Below are positions 1 through 7,855 of a stretch of 64,000 nt of DNA, piece by piece. The stretch's first letter is position 1; each line of letters starts with the position of its first letter. The DNA is from DATLXU01 sp035575515 (GTDB taxonomy: Bacteria; Acidobacteriota; Blastocatellia; UBA7656). Both the position numbers and the translations under genes were made by a program. The notes under the pieces were generated by a model, which had not been told where the DNA came from, did no database searches, and saw only the letters and a list, made by a program, of their open reading frames with translations. The stretch lies in NCBI GenBank assembly GCA_035575515.1, contig DATLXU010000060.1, positions 78,835 through 142,834 of the forward strand, given 5' to 3'.

Positions 1-448
1 CCGTGAGTCCCGACAACCGGCTCACGGCGCGCGATTGAACCGTGCGCACTTCGGGGTCAATCCAGCACTGTTCATCAACAAGCACCGCTCGCAATGCCGC
101 AATTAACTTTTCATCGGGCGAGGATTTCAACACGTATCCGTAGACGGTCTCATTCGGCACAACGCGCGCAAGCTCGCGCACGTAGATTTCATCCTTGTAC
201 TGCGACCAGAAGACTATCCGCGCCAGATTCAACTCGGCCCAAATTTCGCGCGCAGCACGCACGCCCGATACCCCACGCAGTTTAATATCTAGCACAACAA
301 GCTCAGGCTTATGCTTGAGCGCAAGCTCAACGGCGCTCTGCCCATTATCTGTTTCGAAGACCTCGCCCGCGTCGGCAAAATGCTGCTCGACTATCGCGCG
401 AAGATAATCGCGCTGAAATGCCATGTCTTCTGCAATCAGTACGCTCAT
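1..448 (-). CDS. NarL/FixJ-type response regulator, receiver domain (partial, cut by window edge)
   Basis: The complement reads an uninterrupted frame from ATG at 448 to the window edge, 149 codons without a stop. It opens with the receiver pattern (VLIAED near residues 3-8), has the phospho-acceptor Asp in VVLDIKL at residue 54, and a Lys in the VLKSS stretch typical of the conserved receiver lysine. The segment ending at SRLSGLT looks like the start of a LuxR-type helix-turn-helix, which lies outside the window, so the DNA-binding half is inferred. It lies about 120 bp downstream of a cognate-type histidine kinase on the same strand and should be phosphorylated by it. Confidence 0.85.
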   Translation of the reverse strand, partial: MSVLIAEDMAFQRDYLRAIVEQHFADAGEVFETDNGQSAVELALKHKPELVVLDIKLRGVSGVRAAREIWAELNLARIVFWSQYKDEIYVRELARVVPNETVYGYVLKSSPDEKLIAALRAVLVDEQCWIDPEVRTVQSRAVSRLSGLT

Positions 449-456
449 AGCTTTAG

Positions 457-585
457 CAGGGGTCGGGGGTCAGGGCGGAAGGGACGAAGTGACGCGACGA
501 TTAATACTTTTCGCCGCGTTTCCTCTCCACCGCGTCTCCGCGTCCCCACGTCTCCGTGTAGCTCTATCCTTATCCTGACCCCTGT
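457..585. repeat. Inverted GGGGTCAGG-word repeat between kinase and regulator
   Basis: A tandem GGGGTCGGGGGTCAGGG tract at about 459-474 is mirrored by CCTGACCCCTG at 575-585. A CGTCTCCGCGTC-like word tract at about 519-563 lies between them. The right arm covers the stop region of the kinase gene, so its last residues (QGSG) are repeat-encoded. This belongs to the window-wide family of short degenerate inverted words. Confidence 0.6.
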
Positions 586-1253
586 AGTGGTACGCGCAAC
601 TCGACGACGGTGCCGCGCTCGCCCGTCGCGCGAAGCCACGTCAATTCCGCGCCAATCAGTCGCGCCCGATAGCGCATGTTCTCAAGCCCGCGAGCGCGCC
701 GCAGGTTGCCCGATGCAGTCATCCCGCGCCCGTCGTCCGTTACTCGAATCAGCAGGTCGTCGCCGAGCTTCGTGATTAATAGCTCAACCGAGCGCGCGGC
801 AGCGTGCTTTGAGATATTGTTCAACGCCTCCTGCACGATTCTGTAAACGAGCAACTGCTCTGTCTCCGGCAGATTAATATCTTCCTCTTTGACGAGACAG
901 GCGAAGCGGGTTTTGAAAATCCACTCGCTCGACTGCGACGCGCGCTCAAGACAACTCTCAAGGGCGGGCACCAGCCCCAGCGTGTCCAGAGCCGAAGGGC
1001 TGAGGTTCTCCATTGCCCGCCGCACCTCGTCCATTGCTGCCTCAAGCCCGACCATAATCCTTGCGATGCCGTTACGCACCTCCTGCGACATTTCGTTTGC
1101 GGGCTTTTCAAAGAGGCGACGAGCCAGGCGCGCAAGCTCGCGCAAATCACTAAGCGTCTGGTCGTGGAGGTCTGCGGCCAAAAGCTTTCGCTCGCGCTCG
1201 ACCAGCGTGATGAACTGAAGCAGGCTTTCGAGTATTTGCCGTTGAGAGTCCAA
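570..1253 (-). CDS. Cytoplasmic sensor histidine kinase, HisKA_3/HATPase_c (NarX/DesK type)
   Basis: The protein has a dimerisation and phosphoacceptor motif ERERKLLAADLHDQ, in which the His is the phosphorylation site, then an N box (EALNNISKHA) and a G box (DDGRGM) of an HATPase_c domain. This is the two-domain core of NarL-partner kinases. No membrane segment or PAS/GAF sensor domain is visible, so the input may come from another protein. The open frame reaches a TTG at 1340 without a ribosome site. I prefer the TTG at 1253, which has GAGGAG nine bases upstream, giving 227 residues. It should phosphorylate the response regulator encoded just downstream. Confidence 0.8.
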   Translation of the reverse strand: MDSQRQILESLLQFITLVERERKLLAADLHDQTLSDLRELARLARRLFEKPANEMSQEVRNGIARIMVGLEAAMDEVRRAMENLSPSALDTLGLVPALESCLERASQSSEWIFKTRFACLVKEEDINLPETEQLLVYRIVQEALNNISKHAAARSVELLITKLGDDLLIRVTDDGRGMTASGNLRRARGLENMRYRARLIGAELTWLRATGERGTVVELRVPLQGSG

Positions 1254-1523
1254 GCGGGTTTTCTCCTCAGCCAGTATACGACGGGAACAGGATGTACGAA
1301 CTGTGGAATCCCACAGTTTCAGCCTGCGATGCGCCAGCAAAACATTTGCGGAATCAGTCCTTCAAACGACCCCGCCTCGAATGTACACTGCGCACGTCTT
1401 CCGAAGATGTCAACCGCAGGGGCGAGGCCGAAGCCTTCAGACCTCGCCCCAGATTTTCAGCTTCGGATTTTACACAAAGATAGCAGTACTTGCTCGGCGA
1501 AAGAGCAAGAAAGGAGCCCTATC

Positions 1524-1895
1524 ATGAAAAATATCAAACGACGCTCAATGGCCTTTGCCGCAGCGCTTGCGCTTACGATCTGCTCACTTGCATTTGCCGC
1601 GCCTAAGGGTTCAAGCAAATACTTCAGGGTCGCGGGCCGCGTGATGGAAATAAACAAGAAAGCGCGAACGCTGCTCGTGGCAGACCATTCATCCGAGAAA
1701 CTCTACCTGATAACGGTGCCCGAAGGGGTCACGCTGAAGATAACTTTCGGGAAGTTCATGCAGATGGCCGAACCCTATTTCGAGGATGTGGAAAAGAACA
1801 ATCGCGTGCAAATCCGCTGCAAGCAGACGGGCGAAGAGCATCTCGCGCGGCTCGATGACGGGCGCATAGCCGTCAAGCTCATCGCCACACGTTGA
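1524..1895 (+). CDS. Small secreted protein, tandem paralog 1
   Basis: This 123-residue protein starts at ATG 1524 with AAGGAG eight bases upstream. It has a clear Sec signal peptide (KRR, hydrophobic core, then LAFAA at about residue 26). The mature part reads like a small beta-barrel (RVAGRVMEINKKARTLLVAD, then VPEGVTLKITFG), reminiscent of OB-like periplasmic modules; that is inference from pattern only. It is paralogous along its whole length to the next gene, sharing GRV..(I/V)NK.AR.(L/M)LVAD, VP.G..(L/I)KITFG and GEHLA(R/Q)L(D/E)DGR. Function unknown; probably periplasmic or outer-membrane associated. Confidence 0.75.
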   Translation: MKNIKRRSMAFAAALALTICSLAFAAPKGSSKYFRVAGRVMEINKKARTLLVADHSSEKLYLITVPEGVTLKITFGKFMQMAEPYFEDVEKNNRVQIRCKQTGEEHLARLDDGRIAVKLIATR

Positions 1896-1991
1896 TGGCG
1901 AGCGCGCGAAATCAACCGCGATGGCGAAGCGGGTTGACCTTTAATTCGCCTCGCCACCAAAGCACAGGAATAGATCGAAAGGAGCATCATC

Positions 1992-2369
1992 ATGAAACGA
2001 ATAACACAACGCGCGATTGCCCTTGCAGCAATCACGATGATCGCATTTTCGTCGCTGGCGATGGCCGCGCCAAAGACCAGCCGCGCCAAGAAAGAATTCA
2101 CGCTCTATGGTCGCGTGCTTCAGGTGAATAAGGAAGCTCGAAGGATGCTTGTCGCGGATCAATGGTCACACGATCTTTATATCCTGGAAGTGCCCAAAGG
2201 GGCATACATCAAGATAACCTTCGGGATATACCAGCAGCAGGCGTTTCCTGAGTTCTGGCAAATTCACAAAAATGATCGAATCCTTGCGCGCGTGAAGCGC
2301 ACGGGCGGCGAGCACCTCGCGCAACTCGAAGATGGGCGGCAGGCCATCGTAGTGACCGCAACACAATAA
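1992..2369 (+). CDS. Small secreted protein, tandem paralog 2
   Basis: This 125-residue protein has an AAAGGAG ribosome site before the ATG and a signal peptide ending near AMAA at about residue 26. The mature domain repeats the blocks of its upstream neighbour: GRVLQVNKEARRMLVADQ, VPKGAYIKITFG, and GGEHLAQLEDGRQAIVV. The two genes lie about 96 bp apart in the same orientation, so they look like a local duplication that has diverged. No enzymatic motif is visible. An outer-surface or periplasmic structural role is possible, but nothing in the sequence fixes it. Confidence 0.75.
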   Translation: MKRITQRAIALAAITMIAFSSLAMAAPKTSRAKKEFTLYGRVLQVNKEARRMLVADQWSHDLYILEVPKGAYIKITFGIYQQQAFPEFWQIHKNDRILARVKRTGGEHLAQLEDGRQAIVVTATQ

Positions 2370-2503
2370 AGTTCGATCCCCCTGAGCGGTTTGATTGATC
2401 CATTTCTCTCCGCTCAATAACCCCCAACCTGCCCCTCGCCTGATGAGCCGGGTCGCGCTGCCGTTCCCTCTCGCAACCGGGAAACGCGGCCCGGCGCTCT
2501 CGA

Positions 2504-2640
2504 CTTTAGATTTTAGTTTTGGATTGCCGGAGTTGAATGTCAGCTAAGCCGCTACACCGAACTCTTCATCAATCCAAAATCGCGCCGCCGAGCAAGCGCA
2601 TAATGCGCCATGAAAATCCGAAATCCAAAATCGAATTGGG
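2504..2640. repeat. Inverted AATCCAAAATC-word repeat
   Basis: The left arm at about 2504-2527 (TTTAGATTTTAGTTTTGGATTGCC) is mirrored by AATCCAAAATCG at 2571-2582 and by the tandem AAATCCGAAATCCAAAATCG at about 2614-2633. The tract covers the first codons of the following open frame, which makes that start doubtful. Confidence 0.6.
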
Positions 2641-3424
2641 TGGTAGAATCTCTCTTGCGATGCTGCGGGAAAGAATATCATCACTCAAAGCGATCCTGTC
2701 ATTGAAGCAATCATTGATCATTGCGCTTCCTGTTGTGGCCGTCGCGATTGCAATCTTCTTCTTTGTTGCGCATCGCAATCGCCCGCAGCCGCAGCCGGAC
2801 GATTCACCAGATGTACAGCCGGGTGAGCCTTCAGTTTATTCGGCCACGGTCATTCGCACTATTGATGACGGCAGCACGCGCGAAGAGAGCGTCACGCGCG
2901 TGGTTCGCTCAGGCGATTTCCGGCGCGAAGAATGGCCGGTGCAAGGCGCAACGCGCGCGCTCATCTTTCGGCCCGATCTCGGCAAAGTGTTTTTGCTCGC
3001 GCTCAATAAGCGCGAATATGTCGAGATGAATATCGGCCCAGTCGGCAATCTCAAATCTCAAGCGGATGCGCCCGGCGAGTGGCGCAATCACACCGATGCG
3101 GTTGATCCCGATTCGATTGATCGAGCGATTAACAATGCGCCTTCGCCTGTCAGCGTAGAGGCGCGCACGCTCGCGGATCAAACAATTGAGAATCATCCTT
3201 GCAGAGTGACTGAGCGACGCGCCTTATTCGCAGACGGTCATGTGGAAACGACGAGGACTTTTCTCGCGCGCGATCTTTCAGGGCTGGCTCTGAGGGTCGA
3301 AACGGAATCAACCGCCAGTGGCGTGAAGGTCATCACCGAACGGCGCGATGTGAGAGTCGAGGTCTCGCCTGATGAATTCAGCATCCCCGCAGGTTTCAAA
3401 AAGGTTGAAAGGCTGATTCATTGA
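2537..3424 (+). CDS. Membrane-anchored protein of unknown function
   Basis: This 295-codon frame has one strong membrane helix at about residues 59-78 (SLIIALPVVAVAIAIFFFVA), a Pro-rich linker, and a soluble domain of about 200 residues expected in the periplasm. The soluble part has alternating strands (YSATVIRTIDDG, GKVFLLALNKREYVEMNI, TRTFLARDLSGLALRVETES), reminiscent of DUF4412-like or lipoprotein-carrier-like folds. That resemblance is weak. The ATG at 2537 has GGAG close by, but the first 40 codons lie in a repeat tract; the ATG at 2660 is an alternative start. Function not assigned. Confidence 0.6.
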   Translation: MSAKPLHRTLHQSKIAPPSKRIMRHENPKSKIELGGRISLAMLRERISSLKAILSLKQSLIIALPVVAVAIAIFFFVAHRNRPQPQPDDSPDVQPGEPSVYSATVIRTIDDGSTREESVTRVVRSGDFRREEWPVQGATRALIFRPDLGKVFLLALNKREYVEMNIGPVGNLKSQADAPGEWRNHTDAVDPDSIDRAINNAPSPVSVEARTLADQTIENHPCRVTERRALFADGHVETTRTFLARDLSGLALRVETESTASGVKVITERRDVRVEVSPDEFSIPAGFKKVERLIH

Positions 3425-3446
3425 GTGACGGCGTTGCATTAGCTGG

Positions 3447-4832
3447 TTATTTGACGAACATCGGGCTTTCGCCTTTCGACCAGGGGTCGTAGTCGCGCGC
3501 GAACTCCAACCGCTCGGCCAGCGGCGGGTGACTGTAGAGCCAGAATTTTATGAACTCGCCGGGATTGGGATCAGCCAGGTCAATCTCGCCGAGTTTTTGA
3601 AACGCTTCGGCTGCTGCTTTATTTGCATTTGCAACAACGCCGTGTGTTACCTCCACGCCGTAAACATCTGCCTCGCGCTCCTGGTAGCGGCTGAATGTAT
3701 TGCCCGCAGGCTCGCACAAAAAAACGAAGAGCGTGAAGAAAAATATCAGCGCAGGAAGCGAAGCCCAATCATCCGCGCCGCGCACTTTCCACCGCTCGCC
3801 CCATCGCGCGAGCGCCCACTTCGTCGAAAGATAAACGAGCAGGCTCACAACGATGACGAGCGCCGAAATGAAGAAGATAAATTTCGGAATGTGGCCGAGC
3901 GCATAGTGGCCCATTTCGTGGCCGACGACGAAGAGCGTCTGCGGCTCTGTCATATTTGCGATGGTTGTATCCCAAACGACGACGCGCTTCGAAGCGCCGA
4001 AGCCCGTGACATAAGCGTTCATGGCTTTCAGTTTTTCGCTCGCCTTCATCTCAAACATCCGTTCGCGCGGAATATCGAGTCCAGCGTGCGCCGCCAGTTC
4101 TTCAATCTTCGTCACAAGCTGCGGGTAGCTCTTGTCAAGCGGCTCGAAGCGATTGAACAGCGGGTCAACGACTATCGGCTTGAGCAATACGAAAAAGATT
4201 ATCAACGGCAGCGACGCGAGTCCCGCGTAGAGCCACCATCGTCGCGGGCTGCGGCGTATCAACCAGTAAAGCAGGTAAAGCAGCACGGTTGATATGACGA
4301 GACCCACAAGCTCGCCTTTCGTCCAATCCCAGAACCACGACGGCCAGCTTTGAATTGACTGGTCGTACCGCAGCGCGAGGTTGTGGCCGTAGATTGCAAG
4401 CGGAAGGCTGAGCACGTCGAGCGCAAGCGTCAGCAGCGGAACGAATATCATCGCCTGAACAAAACGGCGACGGGACACGGCTTCGGCCCAGTTGCGAAAT
4501 CGCGGTGCGATGCCAAGCGCAAGAAGCGCAAAGAGTAGAAAGAGCAAATACGCCACGCCTGCAAAGTGCAACCGGTATTCGGCCCGCGAATACGAGACGG
4601 CTTTTTCGTATTGCTCAGGTGTGAGCGTGTAAGTTTTTACTTCGTCTTTCTTCTCTTCTTTTTCCTGGCTTGCCTCAGGCGCGTGCATATGCTCGTGGGC
4701 GGGCATTGGCGGTTGATCCTGCGCGCGAGCCATAGAGGAAAGGCAAAAAGCAATAGGCAATAGGCAAAAGTGAAAGGTGAAGGACGCGATAAATCTGAGT
4801 TTTGTTCGGCCTCTTGCCTTTTGCCTTTCCAT
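3447..4832 (-). CDS. M48-family membrane zinc metalloprotease (Ste24/CAAX protease-like)
   Basis: The zinc-binding motif HEMGH is present in VVGHEMGHYALGH, with a downstream Glu in the EREADVYGVE segment as third ligand, as in Ste24/HtpX proteases. There are several membrane helices before and after the motif, and the EMKASEKLKAMNAYVTGFG block is typical of Ste24. At 461 residues it matches Ste24-type proteins better than HtpX (about 290). The N-terminus has a signal-peptide-like core and an A-R-A cleavage pattern, followed by a His/Met-rich linker. It starts one base after the stop of the upstream secreted-protein gene, so the pair is probably translationally coupled. Likely role: membrane-protein quality control or processing. 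Confidence 0.88.
   Translation of the reverse strand: MERQKARGRTKLRFIASFTFHFCLLPIAFCLSSMARAQDQPPMPAHEHMHAPEASQEKEEKKDEVKTYTLTPEQYEKAVSYSRAEYRLHFAGVAYLLFLLFALLALGIAPRFRNWAEAVSRRRFVQAMIFVPLLTLALDVLSLPLAIYGHNLALRYDQSIQSWPSWFWDWTKGELVGLVISTVLLYLLYWLIRRSPRRWWLYAGLASLPLIIFFVLLKPIVVDPLFNRFEPLDKSYPQLVTKIEELAAHAGLDIPRERMFEMKASEKLKAMNAYVTGFGASKRVVVWDTTIANMTEPQTLFVVGHEMGHYALGHIPKFIFFISALVIVVSLLVYLSTKWALARWGERWKVRGADDWASLPALIFFFTLFVFLCEPAGNTFSRYQEREADVYGVEVTHGVVANANKAAAEAFQKLGEIDLADPNPGEFIKFWLYSHPPLAERLEFARDYDPWSKGESPMFVK
4739..4830. repeat. Inverted AATAGGCAAA/TTGCCTTTTGCC repeat forming a signal peptide
   Basis: Tandem GCAATAGGCAATAGGCAAAAG words at about 4749-4770 face TTGCCTTTTGCCTTTCC at 4814-4830. 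Both arms lie within the first 35 codons of the M48 protease gene on the complement, where they encode the hydrophobic core CLLPIAFCLSS of its signal sequence. Confidence 0.65.
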
Positions 4833-4833
4833 A

Positions 4834-5544
4834 CTATCGCTCTAAATGCGGAGTCGGGAACTTTTTCAGAATCTTCCAGAGCAAAATCATGCTGCCGTCG
4901 GTGTCTTGTCGAACCACGCGAAAGGCAATCAGCACATCCGAATCTTCATAGCTGATAGAGCGAACAGCGTAAGTAGTATTAGTGAGCGCGGGTGTGCGGC
5001 TCGCATAAGTGAAACCGTCAACGTCGAATCCCGGATAGCCACGGCGGTGTTGTTCACGGGCCTCAGGCTCTTTTGAGGGCGCGGTATACTCAGCCAGGTA
5101 CTTCACGCCCGGATGCTCAACGGAAATACTTTCGACTGGCGTATTGCCCAGATTAACAAGAAATCCGTAATCAGCTCCGGCAAAGCCCACGCTGAAATAT
5201 TCTCTTTGTAGCTCAATGTCGGAACCATAGCCGTATTCGTGCACAAGCCGCGCGAAAGAATAATATGCGCCGCCTCCGCGCACAAGCAGCTTGCCGTCGT
5301 ATTTCTCTCTCGGAAGCAAACGAATAATTCCCGTGTCAGGCTGGCGGAGGAATTCTGCGAATGCGGCCCGGTCTTCGGCAGAAGGCGAGAGGAATTCTTT
5401 CTCCTTTTCTCTCACCCGATTCATCAATGATTCAATCTTCTTTTCGAGCTTTGCGCGATCATCCCCTTGCGCAAAGCAGTCAACTGCCAAAAGAGAAACG
5501 AGCGCGAGACCAATTAAGACTGAGGCTATACGGAAGCGAGACAT
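4834..5544 (-). CDS. Secreted protein of unknown function, partner of the M48 protease
   Basis: I place the start at 5544, where AGGAGGG lies six bases upstream of an ATG followed by a clean signal peptide (MSRFRIASVLIGLALVSLLA, cleavage after CFA). The frame is open further upstream but lacks a ribosome site. The mature protein, about 210 residues, has a charged helix (KLEKKIESLMNRVREKEKEFL) and then a mostly beta domain with many Tyr and Gly residues (GGAYYSFARLVHEYGYGSDIEL). No catalytic motif is recognised. The stop codon lies one base before the M48 protease start, so the two are very likely one operon. Substrate or cofactor of the protease would be a guess. Confidence 0.75.
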   Translation of the reverse strand: MSRFRIASVLIGLALVSLLAVDCFAQGDDRAKLEKKIESLMNRVREKEKEFLSPSAEDRAAFAEFLRQPDTGIIRLLPREKYDGKLLVRGGGAYYSFARLVHEYGYGSDIELQREYFSVGFAGADYGFLVNLGNTPVESISVEHPGVKYLAEYTAPSKEPEAREQHRRGYPGFDVDGFTYASRTPALTNTTYAVRSISYEDSDVLIAFRVVRQDTDGSMILLWKILKKFPTPHLER

Positions 5545-5717
5545 AATCCCTCCTGTGCTGGCAGATGAGAATGAGCCTTTCGTAAGCAAGGCTATGCTAC
5601 GACTATAGCAAATCAAAATCAACAGCGAATGGCGCTGCGGCGCGCTCCACAAAATCAATCAGGCTCTGCTATCATCACTCGCGGCCTTTCATAAACGGCA
5701 AAGGAAGCGTCAACTCT

Positions 5718-6719
5718 ATGAGCGAACAGAGCAGTGACGGAAAAGTCTTGGTTACCGGAGCGACGGGCTTCGTAGGCAGCCATCTCGTCGACCGGCTCAT
5801 TGAGCGCGGGCGCGCGGTCCGCTGCCTCGTGCGGCAAACAAGCAACCTCCGCTACCTCAAACACCCGCAGATTGAATTAGTCTATGGCGGACTCGATGAC
5901 TCAACGAACTGGGACCTAGCGTTCGCCGATGTTGACACCGTTTATCACGTCGCGGGAGTCACCTTCGCTCGCCGCGCGAAAGACTATTTCGCGGCGAATC
6001 ATAAAGGGACGGAAACGATAGTCGCCGCCGCGCTCAAGCATCGCAGCCGGATAAAAAAGTTCGTCCACATCAGCTCGCTTGCAGCAGTCGGGCCAGGCCG
6101 CGACGGCCATCCCGTTGATGAAGAAACCGCGCCTGCGCCTATTACGCCATATGGCCGCAGCAAGCTGATGGGGGAAGAAGCAGTCCGCGCAGCAGGCGAA
6201 CTACTCCGCGCGACGATCATTCGCCCGCCCGCAGTCTACGGCCCGCGCGATTACGCCATCTACGAATTTTTCAAATCAATCGCGCGCGGATTGTCGCCTA
6301 CAATCGGACGCTACGACAAGCTCGTGAGCCTCGTTCACGTTCACGACCTCGTTGACGGAATCATTCTCGCAGGCGAAAGCGAAGCGTCAACCGGGCGCAC
6401 ATATTTCATATCGAGCGAGGAAGTCTATTCCATGCAAGCGACGGCTGATCTCATCGCAAAACTGCTTGGCCGCAAAGCCCGCTCGATAGCCATCCCGCGC
6501 CCTGTCGCTTACAGTGTTGCGGTCGCCGCCGAAGCCGTCGCCGCAGTCACGCGCAGGCCGCCAATAATCAATCGAGATAAAGTGACGGACCTTTCGCAAA
6601 CCTGCTGGGGCTGCTCGATTGAAAGAGCCAAACGCGAGCTCGGCTACAATCAAAAAGTTCCGCTCGAAGAAGGACTGCGCGGCACAATTGAGTGGTACAA
6701 ACGTGAGGGCTGGCTGTGA
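5718..6719 (+). CDS. NAD(P)-dependent epimerase/dehydratase, extended SDR
   Basis: The protein starts with a Rossmann fold carrying GATGFVG (residues 14-20), has HISSLAAVG around 117-124 with the catalytic Ser, and Y145xxxK149 in YGRSK. These are the extended-SDR signatures. RPPAVYGPRD and the C-terminal block (INRDKVTDLSQTCWGCSIERAKRELGY) resemble NAD-dependent epimerases and 3-beta-hydroxysteroid dehydrogenase-like proteins. At 333 residues it is full length. The substrate (nucleotide sugar, or a lipid/isoprenoid alcohol) cannot be told from the sequence. It overlaps the following PAP2 phosphatase gene by four bases, so a shared lipid or cell-envelope pathway is plausible. Confidence 0.85.
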   Translation: MSEQSSDGKVLVTGATGFVGSHLVDRLIERGRAVRCLVRQTSNLRYLKHPQIELVYGGLDDSTNWDLAFADVDTVYHVAGVTFARRAKDYFAANHKGTETIVAAALKHRSRIKKFVHISSLAAVGPGRDGHPVDEETAPAPITPYGRSKLMGEEAVRAAGELLRATIIRPPAVYGPRDYAIYEFFKSIARGLSPTIGRYDKLVSLVHVHDLVDGIILAGESEASTGRTYFISSEEVYSMQATADLIAKLLGRKARSIAIPRPVAYSVAVAAEAVAAVTRRPPIINRDKVTDLSQTCWGCSIERAKRELGYNQKVPLEEGLRGTIEWYKREGWL

Positions 6720-7840
6720 GCGACGGTGATATGCGCCGCGACGCGGGGTCAGAGGGAGGCGGCGATAAGCAGGAAGCAGACTTGGTTACCCATCAATCTT
6801 CAACTCCTCAAAGGGTGTTCCCCGCTGAAGCATCATCGCCGGGCGAGAATGATCATCTGTCATTTGCCGGTCTACTCAGTCCTGCCGACAAAATCGCCAT
6901 CGCCTACCTTGCAATCATCGCCGCGCTGATTGTCACATCCAATCGCAGAATTGAATACTGGCCGCACCTCATAGCAGGTCACGCGCTGGCAATTGTCGTG
7001 ATCGTTTTGATTGCAAAGCTTGGGCGACTCGCGTTATTGAGTCTGTCCCAAAAATTCACTGATTCGCCGATTCCCCGATTCTCCGATTCTCCAATTATCC
7101 GATTCGCCGCTCTCATAAGAGGCTGGTACGTGCTCGTGCTCATTCCCGTCACGTACAAAGAGTTGAGCTATCTGATACCGCTCGTTCACCCGAAAGATTA
7201 CGACGCGGAGATGGCCGCGATTGATCGCTGGCTGCTCGGCGTTGACCCGACCATCTGGCTTGAGCGAATCACCTGGCCGCCGCTCACCGACGTTCTTCAA
7301 ATCTCTTATTCGACATATTATTTTCTGCCGGTCATCTTAGGCGCGGTGCTGTGGCGCAAAGGCTGGTTCGATAAATTTCATTTTTTCGTCTTCATACTTG
7401 TGCTCGGATTTTATCTTTCATATCTCGGCTACGTTTCGGTTCCGGTGATGGGGCCGCGCTTTTTGCCCTCGATAAAGAACGCTCAATCGTTCGCGCTCAG
7501 CGGCTCGCTGTTTGGAGGCGAATTGTTTCGAGCGATACGCGAGACGCTCGATCGGGCCGAAGGCATCACCCGCGATTGCTTTCCGAGTGGCCACACGGAG
7601 TTGACGCTGCTCGTGCTTTACTACGCGCGACTATTTCACCGAAAGACTTTTTGGATTATGCTGCCGTTCGGAGCCGCGTTGATTTTTTCGACGGTTTACC
7701 TGCGTTACCATTATGTGATTGACGTTATCGCGGGCGCATTGCTCGCCCTGATTGTCATACTTACAGCAAATTGGCTGTATCGTGCGCTCGGCGGGCTTTC
7801 GCAGGTGCCAGCGCGGACATCCCCGACACCTGGCACCTGA
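6716..7840 (+). CDS. PAP2-family membrane phosphatase / lipid phosphotransferase
   Basis: An integral membrane protein with six or more predicted helices and the PAP2 motifs CFPSGHTE (motif 2) and RYHYVIDVIAG (motif 3). GPRFLP just upstream fits motif 1. This layout resembles the PAP2_3/Aur1-like group acting on prenyl or inositol phospholipids. It starts at GTG 6716 overlapping the stop of the SDR gene; ATG 6731 is an alternative. Two oddities come from repeats: residues near 115-131 (TDSPIPRFSDSPIIRF) are encoded by a tandem GATTCTCC-like tract, and the last dozen residues by an inverted AGGTGCCA repeat. Confidence 0.85.
   Translation: MSDGDMRRDAGSEGGGDKQEADLVTHQSSTPQRVFPAEASSPGENDHLSFAGLLSPADKIAIAYLAIIAALIVTSNRRIEYWPHLIAGHALAIVVIVLIAKLGRLALLSLSQKFTDSPIPRFSDSPIIRFAALIRGWYVLVLIPVTYKELSYLIPLVHPKDYDAEMAAIDRWLLGVDPTIWLERITWPPLTDVLQISYSTYYFLPVILGAVLWRKGWFDKFHFFVFILVLGFYLSYLGYVSVPVMGPRFLPSIKNAQSFALSGSLFGGELFRAIRETLDRAEGITRDCFPSGHTELTLLVLYYARLFHRKTFWIMLPFGAALIFSTVYLRYHYVIDVIAGALLALIVILTANWLYRALGGLSQVPARTSPTPGT
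7061..7108. repeat. GATTCTCC-word tandem repeat inside the PAP2 coding sequence
   Basis: Six imperfect copies of GATTC(G/T)CC / GATTCCCC / AATTATCC follow each other in 48 bases. They keep the PAP2 frame open and add a Ser/Pro/Arg loop between predicted membrane helices. Confidence 0.65.
7803..7838. repeat. AGGTGCCA / TGGCACCT inverted repeat at the PAP2 3' end
   Basis: AGGTGCCA at 7803-7810 and TGGCACCT at 7831-7838 are perfect inverted 8-mers embedded in a GACACC-like word tract continuing to about 7848. They encode the C-terminal tail of the phosphatase. No T-run follows, so it is not an obvious terminator. Confidence 0.55.
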
Positions 7841-7855
7841 CACCCGACCTCTGTC

